Shown: positions 49,488 through 59,475 of the stretch, one piece after another
Layout of the letters: each line of letters begins with the position of its first letter
How positions within the stretch are numbered: position 1 is the first letter of the stretch
NCBI GenBank assembly: GCA_913061235.1
Contig: CAJXTB010000018.1
Coordinates: 62,001 to 126,000 of the forward strand
Reading direction: 5' to 3'
DNA: 64,000 nucleotides
From: an uncultured Pseudomonadota bacterium
Lineage (GTDB): Bacteria > Myxococcota_A > UBA796 > GCA-2862545
Program-made: the position numbers and the translations under genes
The notes under the pieces: generated by a model
The model's database searches: none
What the model was told of the DNA's origin: nothing
The model's input: the letters and a program-made list of their open reading frames with translations, nothing else

Positions 49488-51974
49488 CTACGGAAGGCTG
49501 CGCACCAAGCGGAAACCAACTGCCGCATCTGCTTGTTCTTGACGAAGTGCTCGCCGTGAGCCCACACGCGCATCTTTGGCTTCATCGCGGAACGAGCCAC
49601 CACGAACGACCCGCCGCACCGGAGCATCGTCCGCGGAACCCGCAACGTACCCGCCGACAGAAGCAGGGTCACTGACCCATACATCATCACACCATTCAGA
49701 GACGTTTCCAGCGCAGCCGCGAACCCCATACGGGCTCACATCAAGCGCAAAGGTGTCAATCCCAACGGGTTCGTGGGCAACATCCATGGTTGCTGCCGCC
49801 CCCCAAGCTGGAAGTCGTCCCCAAGGGTAAGCGCGACCGTCTACTCCTCGTGCCGCCTTTTCCCACTCGAGCTCACGCGGCAATCGCCACGGCGCTCCGG
49901 TCCTCTCTGCAACCCAGCTTGCATAGGCCTGGGCAGCGATGAACGATACCCGCGTCACGGGCAGGTCTTCCATCTCGGAATCTTGCACGTTGAATCCATG
50001 GACCCCGCGAGCCAGTGCCGCGCGACTGCCCCGGGTCAGCTCACTCGCCCACCGCACAGCATCCATTTCGCGTCCCGACTCCACCATAGACGACAAGAAC
50101 ACCGCAAACTGCGTCAAGGTGACCACATCAGGCTGCACCACAAATCCGTCTACCCAGACGTCACGCGTACCCGCTCCGGTCTGTGAGTCCGCCCCCGCTC
50201 GGAAGGGTCCGGGAGCAACGTACACGCCGCCGCGACAGTCCAGCGTGACATCAATCGGAGGAGCAGACCGTCCATCCGGTCCGCGTCCATCCCAAAATCC
50301 AAGGCGGTCAATGCGCACGGGTAACAACGCCTCCCGCCCACCGGCCTGGACACGCACAAGCCAGCTGCCAACGTCCAGCTCAACGGCAAGGTGATTGCCG
50401 GCTCCTAGAGCACGCTCTTCCCCTATTCGTCCGTCGCGGCCGTCCACATCCATCCGAGCAAGAAAGACACCTGTGGGAGACGGACGACACACAACAGACA
50501 AGTATCCAGTACCCGCCAGATACCCGGCTTGTTCACCACGGTCGTGTGTCTTCAAGGACTCAAGAAGCTTGTCAGCGCGCCGGTCATGACGACGAACGGC
50601 CCGCTCATGTGCCTTGCGATAAAACTCAGCTAGCGCTGCATGGCCTCCGGCCAAGTCGGGAACTTGTGCGATTGCACCACGCACCAGCGCCACGGCCTCC
50701 TGCTCCAGCGAATCGATACTGTGCACCAATTGTTCCGCATCATCGGACAGTCGGTTGAGGGCATCCACATCCGTGCACCCCGATTGGACGACGAGGGCCG
50801 CGCGCTGGGAGCGCACATGGTGGAGCCGGGTCCGCGAGACCTCGGCTACCCCAAATAGCTCAGTGGCGTGGGCCACAGCGACTTCCGCGCGTTCACGAAC
50901 CTGTTCGCCACTGAGCCACTCGGCGAGGTCAATGATGAACTCCCCGGCATCCGAATAGCGGTCTTCTGGCAGCGGCTGCAGTGCACGCTGAGCAATGTCG
51001 GCCAACCCAGGCGGCGCGGAAATAGGTGGACACGATTCGGTGTCCTCACCTCCCAAGATGCGACGGGCTTCACTGGGCGAATACGGTGGGCGACCAATGA
51101 GAATCTCGTACAGCATAGCGCCCAGGGCGTATACATCAGCTTCAGGGCCCACATCCGAGAACTTCCCAGCGGCCTGTTCCGGAGGCATGTAGCAAGGCGT
51201 ACCCGCTACTGTACCCAGCTGCGTCTTCAAGCCGGCATCCATAGAGCGGTTGGTGACAATCGGTTCGGGGTCTTCGCGCTCCTCATCCGCCATGACCTTC
51301 GCCAGTCCCCAGTCCAGGACCAAGACCTCACCAAAGCTACCGACCATTACATTGTCAGGCTTTAGGTCTCGGTGCAGCACACCTCGAGAGTGTGCATACG
51401 CCACTGCTTCTGCAGCCTTGCGAAACAAGCCAACGACATGCGGCAGTGAGTAGGCGTCATCACCCTTGTGGAAGGCACGCAGCACGTCGCGTAGCGTGTC
51501 GCCGCGAACTTCCTTCATCGTAAAGAAGAAGCGCCTATCTGGCAGAACTCCCAGCTCATGGATGGGAATGATACTCGGATGGGTGAGCTGGGCTGCTGCC
51601 TGTGCTTCCGCGATGAACCGGGCCAGCAAGCGACGGTTGCTGGTCAGAGACCCGCGCACAACCTTCATCGCTACAGTCCGATTGAGGTCACGGTCGCGAA
51701 CGCGCCGCACCTCGCCCATCATGCCTCGCCCAATCAGACCCAAATCTTCATAGCGGAAGGACGGGTCGTCGGGGATGGGGCTCTCGTCCTCTCCAACAGG
51801 AACCACATGTCGTACTTCGGCGGACGCTTGGACAAACGACGGGATGGATCCGTAGCTCACACCGTCGCCGAACAAGCGCGTTTCCATATCGTCGGGTTCA
51901 AGAATACTCGTTCCGGACTCGCTCATCGCAAGAACCGTCGCAAACCCATCATCAATCCTGGAGTCGCGTGACAT
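49488..51974 (-). CDS. Ser/Thr protein kinase fused to a sulfatase-modifying-factor (FGE) domain
   Basis: An 828-residue protein. The kinase domain occupies about residues 75-365, with IGRGMMGEV (P-loop), Lys104 in VAMKVV, HRDLKPDN (Asp203, Asn208), DWG (Asp221) and a PPEQ activation-segment end; all catalytic residues are present. A linker with coiled-coil and TPR-like helices follows. The C-terminal ~230 residues form an FGE/sulfatase-modifying-factor domain (VTRVSFIAAQAYASWVAERTG, WRLPRELEWEKAARG, GCAGNVSEWCDDVW, VVRGGSF, VGFRLVRS). Kinase-FGE fusions occur in Planctomycetes and Myxobacteria, where the FGE-fold domain usually acts as a recognition module. The Cys pair of true FGE was not confirmed. 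The ATG at 51974 has a GGAGG site. No membrane segment is evident. Confidence 0.9.
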   Translation of the reverse strand: MSRDSRIDDGFATVLAMSESGTSILEPDDMETRLFGDGVSYGSIPSFVQASAEVRHVVPVGEDESPIPDDPSFRYEDLGLIGRGMMGEVRRVRDRDLNRTVAMKVVRGSLTSNRRLLARFIAEAQAAAQLTHPSIIPIHELGVLPDRRFFFTMKEVRGDTLRDVLRAFHKGDDAYSLPHVVGLFRKAAEAVAYAHSRGVLHRDLKPDNVMVGSFGEVLVLDWGLAKVMADEEREDPEPIVTNRSMDAGLKTQLGTVAGTPCYMPPEQAAGKFSDVGPEADVYALGAMLYEILIGRPPYSPSEARRILGGEDTESCPPISAPPGLADIAQRALQPLPEDRYSDAGEFIIDLAEWLSGEQVRERAEVAVAHATELFGVAEVSRTRLHHVRSQRAALVVQSGCTDVDALNRLSDDAEQLVHSIDSLEQEAVALVRGAIAQVPDLAGGHAALAEFYRKAHERAVRRHDRRADKLLESLKTHDRGEQAGYLAGTGYLSVVCRPSPTGVFLARMDVDGRDGRIGEERALGAGNHLAVELDVGSWLVRVQAGGREALLPVRIDRLGFWDGRGPDGRSAPPIDVTLDCRGGVYVAPGPFRAGADSQTGAGTRDVWVDGFVVQPDVVTLTQFAVFLSSMVESGREMDAVRWASELTRGSRAALARGVHGFNVQDSEMEDLPVTRVSFIAAQAYASWVAERTGAPWRLPRELEWEKAARGVDGRAYPWGRLPAWGAAATMDVAHEPVGIDTFALDVSPYGVRGCAGNVSEWCDDVWVSDPASVGGYVAGSADDAPVRRVVRGGSFRDEAKDARVGSRRALRQEQADAAVGFRLVRSLP

Positions 51975-52086
51975 GGTCAGCCTCCGCGGGACTGTAGATG
52001 CCCGCACTGAACTGCCAATCGTCTCCAGGTCGCTGAACTTTACTAGACGTCCAAAAAAACTGTCGTCAGTACAGAGGCCCCAGACG

Positions 52087-52266
52087 CTACCCTTCGCGTG
52101 AGCGCAACTCGGCTGCCCGGACCTTGATCAAGGCGGCTGCCAACACCAACTCGACTTCCGTCATCTCACCGATTTCCTTTTTCCACCGAGCCATTCTCGC
52201 TGTTGCCGGCTCAATATTGTGGATAACCAAACCGCCCTCAAGGTCGCGGGCTTTCGATTGGGACAT
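52087..52266 (-). CDS. Small protein of unknown function (59 aa)
   Basis: A 59-residue protein (starts MSQSKARDLE, ends VRAAELRSREG) with charged helical character from residue 20 onward. It is supported by an ATG at 52266 with CGGAG seven bases upstream and a normal stop; the longer frame upstream has no family similarity. No motif was recognised. It lies between the kinase-FGE gene (same strand, 112 bases downstream) and the channel gene (divergent). It could be a small regulator or accessory. Confidence 0.6.
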   Translation of the reverse strand: MSQSKARDLEGGLVIHNIEPATARMARWKKEIGEMTEVELVLAAALIKVRAAELRSREG

Positions 52267-52352
52267 ACAAAACTCCGTATAGAGGAACCGAGTATACCAC
52301 TCCAAACCTAAAGCAGAGCAGCGAAGGCACCGATGGGCCCCCCGGAGGTCCT

Positions 52353-53285
52353 GTGACCGCACCCCTCGCCCATGCAAACCCTGCCCCCGTCCCGTCGGAT
52401 GGCCTCTTTCCCGGAGCCAACCTGGCCGGTCGGGACCTGTCCGGCCAGAGCCTACGCGGCCGGGATCTATCGGGTGTAAACCTGCGCGGAGCCAAGCTTT
52501 GTGCGTGTGACCTGTCCGGCGCTGAGCTGATGGGAGCCGACCTGACGGGAGCCGACCTTCGAGATGCCACACTCGTCCGAACGGGACTGGCAATGACCAC
52601 TCTGGATGGTGCGCAATGCACCCAAGCGAATTTCACCGAAGCCTCGCTGACCAAAGCGTCCTTACGAGGAATCGATGCGGACCTGGCCTGCTTTGATGGC
52701 GCCCGCCTAATGGACGCAAACCTGTGCGAAGGGTCGTTCAACACCGCTTCGTTCGTTGGCAGCACCCTACTCAACTGCGACATTCACCGGGCGAGCTTTC
52801 GCGACAGTGCATTCGACAATGCCAAGATTCGCGGCCTGCGCAACTTTGGAAGCTCGACCTGGGTCCACGCTGACCTCCGCACCGCCGACCTGTCGTCCGC
52901 CCAGCTCCTCGCACGCCATGCCTCCGACCAGAACTTTCTGTGGGAGTTCAGACGTCGAAGCCGTACCTCCGAGGCGCTCTACGCTCTGTGGTGGGTCACG
53001 TCCGACTGTGGTCGCAGCTTCACCCGATGGGGACTCATCACGGCGTTGTTGGCCGTGTGTTTCGCCGGACTGTACCGGGTGGTTGGTGTCGACTTCGGCG
53101 CGAACGAGACGGTACTAAGTCCCCTGTATTTCAGCGTCGTCACCCTCACAACGCTCGGGTACGGCGACATTCTGCCGACCACAATGGCAGGACAGATCGC
53201 AGTGATGGTCGAGACCGTGCTCGGCTACGTCATGCTCGGCGGCCTACTGGCGATGTTCTCCTCAACTGTTGCCCGGAGGTCTTGA
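52353..53285 (+). CDS. Pentapeptide-repeat protein fused to a two-TM potassium channel pore
   Basis: A 310-residue protein. Residues about 18-185 form a pentapeptide-repeat right-handed beta-helix (A[ND]L.G pattern: GANLAG, RDLSG, ANLCEG and so on). From about 222 there are two transmembrane helices flanking a pore loop with the K+ selectivity filter TTLGYGD (266-272), as in ion-channel family 2. The soluble helix would be a cytoplasmic regulatory or scaffold domain. GTG at 52353 has GGAGG upstream. Its stop codon overlaps the next ATG by one base, so the HDOD gene is co-translated. A K+ or small-cation channel is expected; gating input is unknown. Confidence 0.88.
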   Translation: MTAPLAHANPAPVPSDGLFPGANLAGRDLSGQSLRGRDLSGVNLRGAKLCACDLSGAELMGADLTGADLRDATLVRTGLAMTTLDGAQCTQANFTEASLTKASLRGIDADLACFDGARLMDANLCEGSFNTASFVGSTLLNCDIHRASFRDSAFDNAKIRGLRNFGSSTWVHADLRTADLSSAQLLARHASDQNFLWEFRRRSRTSEALYALWWVTSDCGRSFTRWGLITALLAVCFAGLYRVVGVDFGANETVLSPLYFSVVTLTTLGYGDILPTTMAGQIAVMVETVLGYVMLGGLLAMFSSTVARRS

Positions 53286-54115
53286 TGTTTGCGACCGTGA
53301 AGAACTGGTTCGCCGGTACGCCTGAACAACGACTCATGCGGGTCTTGGGAGAGGCCCCAATCCCAATTCTTCGACACTCGGCAATGGCCGTACTCACGCT
53401 GCTACGCGACCCCGAGCAGGGCATGCCCGAAATCGCCAAAGCCGTCAGCCAAGACGCAGCCCTGTCGGTGGCTGTGCTGCGGCAGGCCAACAGTCCCGCC
53501 GCCGGACTACGTCGCGCCGTCCCCAACGTGCAGCACGCTGTGTCGCTCCTAGGACGTGCAACCCTCGAGAGTATTGTGGTCACTGAGATGGTGCGCGACG
53601 CCGTACCCACACAGTCTGCACCAGGCTACCAACCACAGCGTTTCTGGGCGGCTGCGTCTCGTCGAAGCAACATTGCGCGGGAGCTCGCGAGCATCCTAGA
53701 CCCCGGAAACGCCATGGTCGCGTCCACAGCGTCACTCCTGCAGGACATCGCGGTCCCTCTGTTGGTTCACCGCCAGCGCGACCACTACGCCCCGGTCCTA
53801 CAGCGCTGGCACTCAGACGGTGGCGACCTGTCCGAACGGGAACGGGACACCTTCGGTTGGGACCACTCCAACGTAGGCGAGTGGCTGTGCAAGGCGTGGA
53901 AGCTCCCCGTGGAGCTGACCGAGCTCATCGGTGCCCACCACTCCCCTGAGACCTGCTCCGCTCCTGTCGCCCTGGTCGCAGCCCTCGGAGAAGAGCCGAG
54001 TGACGACGACATCGACCGATTGGTGACTCTAGGAGAGCAACGGTGCAACACCCCGCCGGAGGTCATTATCAGGGCACTGCGCTTAGGCGATACGCCCCTA
54101 GAGGGCGCGGCTTAG
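53285..54115 (+). CDS. HDOD-domain protein, co-translated with the channel
   Basis: A 276-residue HDOD protein: PIPILRHSAMAVLTLLRDPEQGMPEIAKAVSQDAALSVAVLRQANSPAAG is the diagnostic start, LLGRATLESIVV the helix, and GWDHSNVGEWLCKAWKLPVELTELIGAHHSPE the C-terminal half. The true HD pair is degenerate, as in the family. The ATG at 53285 shares one base with the channel stop codon, a clear sign of a joint function, perhaps control of channel activity or sensing of ion flux. The upstream in-frame extension is the out-of-frame shadow of the channel gene and is not used. Confidence 0.88.
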   Translation: MFATVKNWFAGTPEQRLMRVLGEAPIPILRHSAMAVLTLLRDPEQGMPEIAKAVSQDAALSVAVLRQANSPAAGLRRAVPNVQHAVSLLGRATLESIVVTEMVRDAVPTQSAPGYQPQRFWAAASRRSNIARELASILDPGNAMVASTASLLQDIAVPLLVHRQRDHYAPVLQRWHSDGGDLSERERDTFGWDHSNVGEWLCKAWKLPVELTELIGAHHSPETCSAPVALVAALGEEPSDDDIDRLVTLGEQRCNTPPEVIIRALRLGDTPLEGAA

Positions 54116-54182
54116 CGGTTGTAGCGAGCGAGCAGGTTACGCAGGACGGGCCCACACATGTCGGGCTCAACGCGAGAAAACC

Positions 54183-54665
54183 ATGCGCCACTCCATTGCC
54201 GTCCTGCTCCTTCTTCCCTTCTTGATGCCCGCCTGCACCAAGAGCAGCGCTCCAGTCGATGCTCCACCAAGCGATATCGAACAAACGGTCGATATGGCGC
54301 GGGAAACCGCAGCGGTAGAAGCCGAAATTCCCGGCCCCGATGGAAGCATTACCGCTCTCGCCGCCAGCGCCGGTCTGACCGCGACGTCGTGCGAAACGGC
54401 CGATGACTGCGCAATCAGCTGTATCAATGATGGGTCGTGCTGCGGCCAGCTGTGCGGATGCTCCAATGTGTACAACGTCGCCTTCTTAGAGACGCTCGAA
54501 GCCCAGCACGCGGCCTCGTGTCCTGGAGCGCGTTGCCCCATCGCTAGCTGCATGCCACCTGACGAGACCCCAGTGGCTGTGTGCAATGCCGGACAGTGCG
54601 CCGTACAAATGCGCCCCCTCGTCGGCGTTCCCAACCGCGACTGGCAGCCGCCTACACCAGACTAG
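54183..54665 (+). CDS. Small Cys-rich lipoprotein of unknown function
   Basis: A 160-residue lipoprotein with lipobox LMPAC (Cys about residue 18). The C-terminal half carries some eleven Cys in a pattern CETADDCAISCIND, GSCCGQLCGCSNV, and CPGARCPIASCMPPDE; the dense cysteines suggest several disulfides. A conserved short Cys-rich domain of this kind is common in Myxococcota surface lipoproteins. The ATG at 54183 lacks a clear ribosome binding site. It converges on the PrsW-like gene with a 4-base overlap of the stop codons (54662-54665). No function assigned. Confidence 0.75.
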   Translation: MRHSIAVLLLLPFLMPACTKSSAPVDAPPSDIEQTVDMARETAAVEAEIPGPDGSITALAASAGLTATSCETADDCAISCINDGSCCGQLCGCSNVYNVAFLETLEAQHAASCPGARCPIASCMPPDETPVAVCNAGQCAVQMRPLVGVPNRDWQPPTPD

Positions 54666-55807
54666 CGTCGCAGCTTACGCAAGAGCCCACGCAACCGCAC
54701 CACATCGTCGTCTTCATGGAGCGGCCAGGCAAAGGCACCACGCGTGTGGTGCCACTTGGCGAAGGCCAGTTCAATCAGAAGCCGCTCTTGTTGCCGACGT
54801 CGCCACCACAGCGACGGGCCACCACGGAAGACCCGCACGGCACCATTGACCATCCGACGCCGAGCCGGTGCAATCTCCCCACGAAGTGCCTCTGGCATGA
54901 CGTCTTCGCCTTCCGAGTCCAAGAAGTCGTGAATGAGGACGTCCTCATGACGAAGCGCAATCAACACCACGCCGCCCAACAAGATGAGAAACGGTACCTG
55001 GAGCAGCCCCACTGCCAGCGGCACGCCCACCACAAAGGAAGCGAGCTCAGTGCTGGTGCTCAGTCCAATGACAATACCGGCGAAGCTGTTCCAGGCAAAG
55101 TGCGCGAAGATGGCGAGGCACAGGAATAGCGGCGGCATGAACCAGCGCATGACGCCTCGACGCATGACCCGCCACAGACCGAATCCGAGCCCCGTCAAGC
55201 CCGTGTACGCGGCATGACTCGCAATGCCATTGAGAAGCCCGCGTACATAGGCGAGCTTCAGCATTCCCAGCGGCCCCTCTTCCATGCCCACGCCCACGTA
55301 GTAGGAGACGTTCTCGAACCAGGCGAACCCAAGTCCAACAATGGCGCCGTACAAGATGCCGTCCAGCACATTGTCGAAGTGATGTCGGAAGGCAATCACT
55401 ATGACCAACAGCGCGGCCGCTTTGGTCGTCTCTTCAACCGGTGGAGCCGCCAACGATGCGGTGAGCTGGTCGGCAAGCACCGGAATCACCGCTCCAAACA
55501 CGGACCCCGCCGCAGTATTGAAGATGATGGATATGCTGGTCGCGACCAAAGCCCCCCACAAGAAGGTCGCCACCAACAACCACAGCGGCTCGGGCTCATT
55601 GCGGTCGACGAGCTTGAGCACCACCGCGTAGGGCAGCGTGAAGAAGGTCGCGAGTAGGAATGCGAAGACAGTGTGGCCAGGCTGCATCATCACCATCGCC
55701 AGGCTCTCGAGCCCTGTGCAGAAGGCACCAAAGCCGAAAGCGCCGAGCACAAATCCAAGACAACCCAGTCGAAGCCACAGCGGGTCTCGACGAGACGTAC
55801 TCACCAT
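54662..55807 (-). CDS. PrsW-type intramembrane glutamic protease homologue
   Basis: A 381-residue integral membrane protein with about eight transmembrane helices. Signature elements of the PrsW family are present: PPVEETTKA with the double Glu, [33 protein letters not shown] and HFAWN, each contributing Glu, Asp, Asn or His near the membrane. PrsW of Bacillus cleaves the anti-sigma factor RsiW; here the substrate is unknown. The C-terminal ~90 residues are soluble and basic. The ATG at 55807 is chosen because GGAGG lies five bases upstream (an ATG at 55819 would add four residues). Divergent from the adenosylhomocysteinase gene, with 142 bases between. Confidence 0.88.
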   Translation of the reverse strand: MVSTSRRDPLWLRLGCLGFVLGAFGFGAFCTGLESLAMVMMQPGHTVFAFLLATFFTLPYAVVLKLVDRNEPEPLWLLVATFLWGALVATSISIIFNTAAGSVFGAVIPVLADQLTASLAAPPVEETTKAAALLVIVIAFRHHFDNVLDGILYGAIVGLGFAWFENVSYYVGVGMEEGPLGMLKLAYVRGLLNGIASHAAYTGLTGLGFGLWRVMRRGVMRWFMPPLFLCLAIFAHFAWNSFAGIVIGLSTSTELASFVVGVPLAVGLLQVPFLILLGGVVLIALRHEDVLIHDFLDSEGEDVMPEALRGEIAPARRRMVNGAVRVFRGGPSLWWRRRQQERLLIELAFAKWHHTRGAFAWPLHEDDDVVRLRGLLRKLRR

Positions 55808-55908
55808 CCACACCTCCATCGACGCAACCGTAGCAAAGTGCTGCGCCGCACGAGCAGGGGTTGGCGAGTTCTTTGTTTCGCGTTACACGCTTAGCCTAAT
55901 CATCCATC

Positions 55909-55925
55909 CATCCGATAAACGGATG
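55909..55925. promoter_or_regulatory. Small inverted repeat in the leader of the adenosylhomocysteinase gene
   Basis: CATCCG (55909-55914) and CGGATG (55920-55925) form a perfect 6-bp repeat with a 5-base spacer, preceded by CATCCATC tandem copies. It ends 24 bases before the ATG of the adenosylhomocysteinase gene. It may be an operator or a leader hairpin. It does not match the known SAH riboswitch core, which I looked for here. Confidence 0.35.
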
Positions 55926-55949
55926 AAACACTTACCCCCAGAGGTTCTC

Positions 55950-57488
<1,539 letters not shown>

Positions 57489-57512
57489 GCGCGTAGGGCC
57501 AAGGCCTTCATG

Positions 57513-57548
57513 AGAGCCGAGTTCCACTAGGAGCTCGGCTCTTTTTTT
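57513..57548 (+). terminator. Strong intrinsic terminator after ahcY
   Basis: A 13-bp stem (57513-57525 with 57530-57542, one G-T pair, loop of four bases) is followed by six T residues (57543-57548). It begins 25 bases after the ahcY stop codon. It lies between converging genes and may also help end the minus-strand transcript of the next gene. Confidence 0.93.
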
Positions 57549-57578
57549 GTGCGCCGCTCTCGACCATTCAAGCTGCCT

Positions 57579-59396
57579 TCAGCGGCGGCGACGGCGACCA
57601 AAGATGAGGAAAAGCGCTGGCCAAGAGAGGAACAGCGGTGCTGGAACGGTGCTGCATCCACCTGTCGGTTGGATGTCCAACGATGCGGTGTCATCTGCAT
57701 CACCGGGGTCAATATCGAAGGTGCCTTCATCCTCCAAGATACTATCCGTCCCTGGTTCCGTGTCCGCGTCGTCCGTATCGAGGTCGTCCACATCCGCTTG
57801 TTCGACCAACAAGGACAACTGTACGACATCTGTTCGAGACCACTCATCCGTCGCCTGGACGCGCACGTCAAACTCACCGGCCTGGTCGGGTATCCCGGAT
57901 AGCTGTCCCGCCACAAGTGACAGTCCACTCGGCAGTCCGTCCATGGTCGTCGTCCATTCCGACTGCCCTACCGGAGCACTGTACGCGTCTCCAACAACCC
58001 CAACCGGAAGTGCAAGCGCGCTCAAGTCAGGGGCGTCGACCCAAGCCGCACCCCCTGTGACACGTCCAGACTGCACGACAGTCATGACGTCGCCCGAACA
58101 CAGGTACTCAATAGCGTCTGCCGAACGCCCCAATGCATGACGGCTGACCGTTCCGTTCCCGTCTACAGCTAGCCATGCGCCCCATGGCAGACCCACTAAC
58201 CATCGTTCGCCGCACGCAACCGGTGTTGTCGTGGGTGCCAGCTCGCCAACAGGCCACACCCCAAGGGCCTGCCAGCCGCCGGCGGCTCTTCCCCGCCACA
58301 ATGACACATGCGCACCGGTCGACGTAGAGGCCACATTCGCCCACAGAAAACCGCCGTCTGCAGAAACGCCAACACGGTCGTGCTGCCCGACAGCCTGGGG
58401 AATGGCAGGGGCTGGAACGGTCGTCCAAGACACACCCGAATCGCTGCTGAAGCCGAGCTCGGGCTGACGCAGCGTGGCGTTCCACAAGCGCCAAACCGCA
58501 TGCGTGCCGGACGCTGCCAATCCCTCGGGCTCTGCACCGCTCGGCACGACCCGGTCATAGACCCCGACCTGGTCAACCTGCTCAAGCGTTGCGGTTTCGT
58601 CGTCCACAACCAACAGACCGCTGTCCAGCGCAACCGCATGCACATTGCTCGTGGACCACGCAACATCAACGAGTTGCCACGCATCCAGCGGCGTCCAACA
58701 CGACAAGGCGTCATCCGTCCACGCCCACAAGGTGTCGCCGCCGTACGAAGCCCCTGTCAGTCCTACCAAGCCTTCGCCTGTCACCGACCAAGAAACGCCA
58801 TCCGTGGACGATGAGAGACCCAGCTCACCCACCGACAAGAAGCCCGTTGGCGTGCCAATGACAGCTCCCCCTTCGGTCCACGATGCAGTCTGGGAGGCAG
58901 CATCGAGTGGATGCCCCGGCGAATCCACGTACACAGTCGATGTTGCAGTAGCCGAGAGTAGCTCGCCGGTCAGCCCAGTGGTTCCAAGACTCCACAGCAG
59001 CGCCTGAGGACCCGAAGCATCCAGCGGCACGCGAATGTCCATGCTCACTACGCCTGCCGAGGCGTCTCCCCAGTCTTCAGCCCCCGCGTGCGTCCAACAA
59101 GACCACACAATGTCCGGCCGAACACCGAACTGAATCGCCGCTTGTGGGTCTTCGAGTGCAGTACCGGAGAGGTCATCCGCTCCAGATGCGGAGCCCGTGT
59201 AGCTGGCCCCTTCGACACTCCATCCAGCAGGCAACCCAGCACAGACAGCCGCTGCCCCACTCACCGTGCCGCCGCCACTCAGGCGCAGCGTGACACCAAG
59301 TAAGCCACCCGCTTCTACGTGACTCGCATGCTCAACAGCATCAAACGCGCACCCTGCTAGGCCAACACAGAGCGACGCTATGATCGACTTGTTCAT
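57579..59396 (-). CDS. Surface protein with N-terminal lipobox, Ig-like domain and MYXO-CTERM-like tail
   Basis: A 605-residue protein. The signal peptide ends in a lipobox (VGLAGCAFD, Cys about residue 16). The middle, about 200-480, resembles a beta-propeller (repeated GSAWRL and DGGFLWA strands, Ser/Thr/Gly turns). An Ig-like putative-Ig (He_PIG) segment (LPSGLSLVAGQLSGIPDQAGEF) is followed by an acidic Asp/Glu linker. The C-terminus is TGGCSTVPAPLFLSW...FGRRRRR: a Cys, a transmembrane helix and Arg run, as in MYXO-CTERM/GlyGly-type sorting signals. Having both a lipobox and a C-terminal sorting tail is unusual. The ATG at 59396 has GGGGGAG upstream. Function unknown; surface display inferred. 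Confidence 0.82.
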   Translation of the reverse strand: MNKSIIASLCVGLAGCAFDAVEHASHVEAGGLLGVTLRLSGGGTVSGAAAVCAGLPAGWSVEGASYTGSASGADDLSGTALEDPQAAIQFGVRPDIVWSCWTHAGAEDWGDASAGVVSMDIRVPLDASGPQALLWSLGTTGLTGELLSATATSTVYVDSPGHPLDAASQTASWTEGGAVIGTPTGFLSVGELGLSSSTDGVSWSVTGEGLVGLTGASYGGDTLWAWTDDALSCWTPLDAWQLVDVAWSTSNVHAVALDSGLLVVDDETATLEQVDQVGVYDRVVPSGAEPEGLAASGTHAVWRLWNATLRQPELGFSSDSGVSWTTVPAPAIPQAVGQHDRVGVSADGGFLWANVASTSTGAHVSLWRGRAAGGWQALGVWPVGELAPTTTPVACGERWLVGLPWGAWLAVDGNGTVSRHALGRSADAIEYLCSGDVMTVVQSGRVTGGAAWVDAPDLSALALPVGVVGDAYSAPVGQSEWTTTMDGLPSGLSLVAGQLSGIPDQAGEFDVRVQATDEWSRTDVVQLSLLVEQADVDDLDTDDADTEPGTDSILEDEGTFDIDPGDADDTASLDIQPTGGCSTVPAPLFLSWPALFLIFGRRRRR

Positions 59397-59475
59397 TCGG
59401 CTCCCCCGCCGCCCCAACTCTAACCCGCATGTCACAGTCCATGACAAGCTGGGGATGGAGGGACTTGGACAACCG

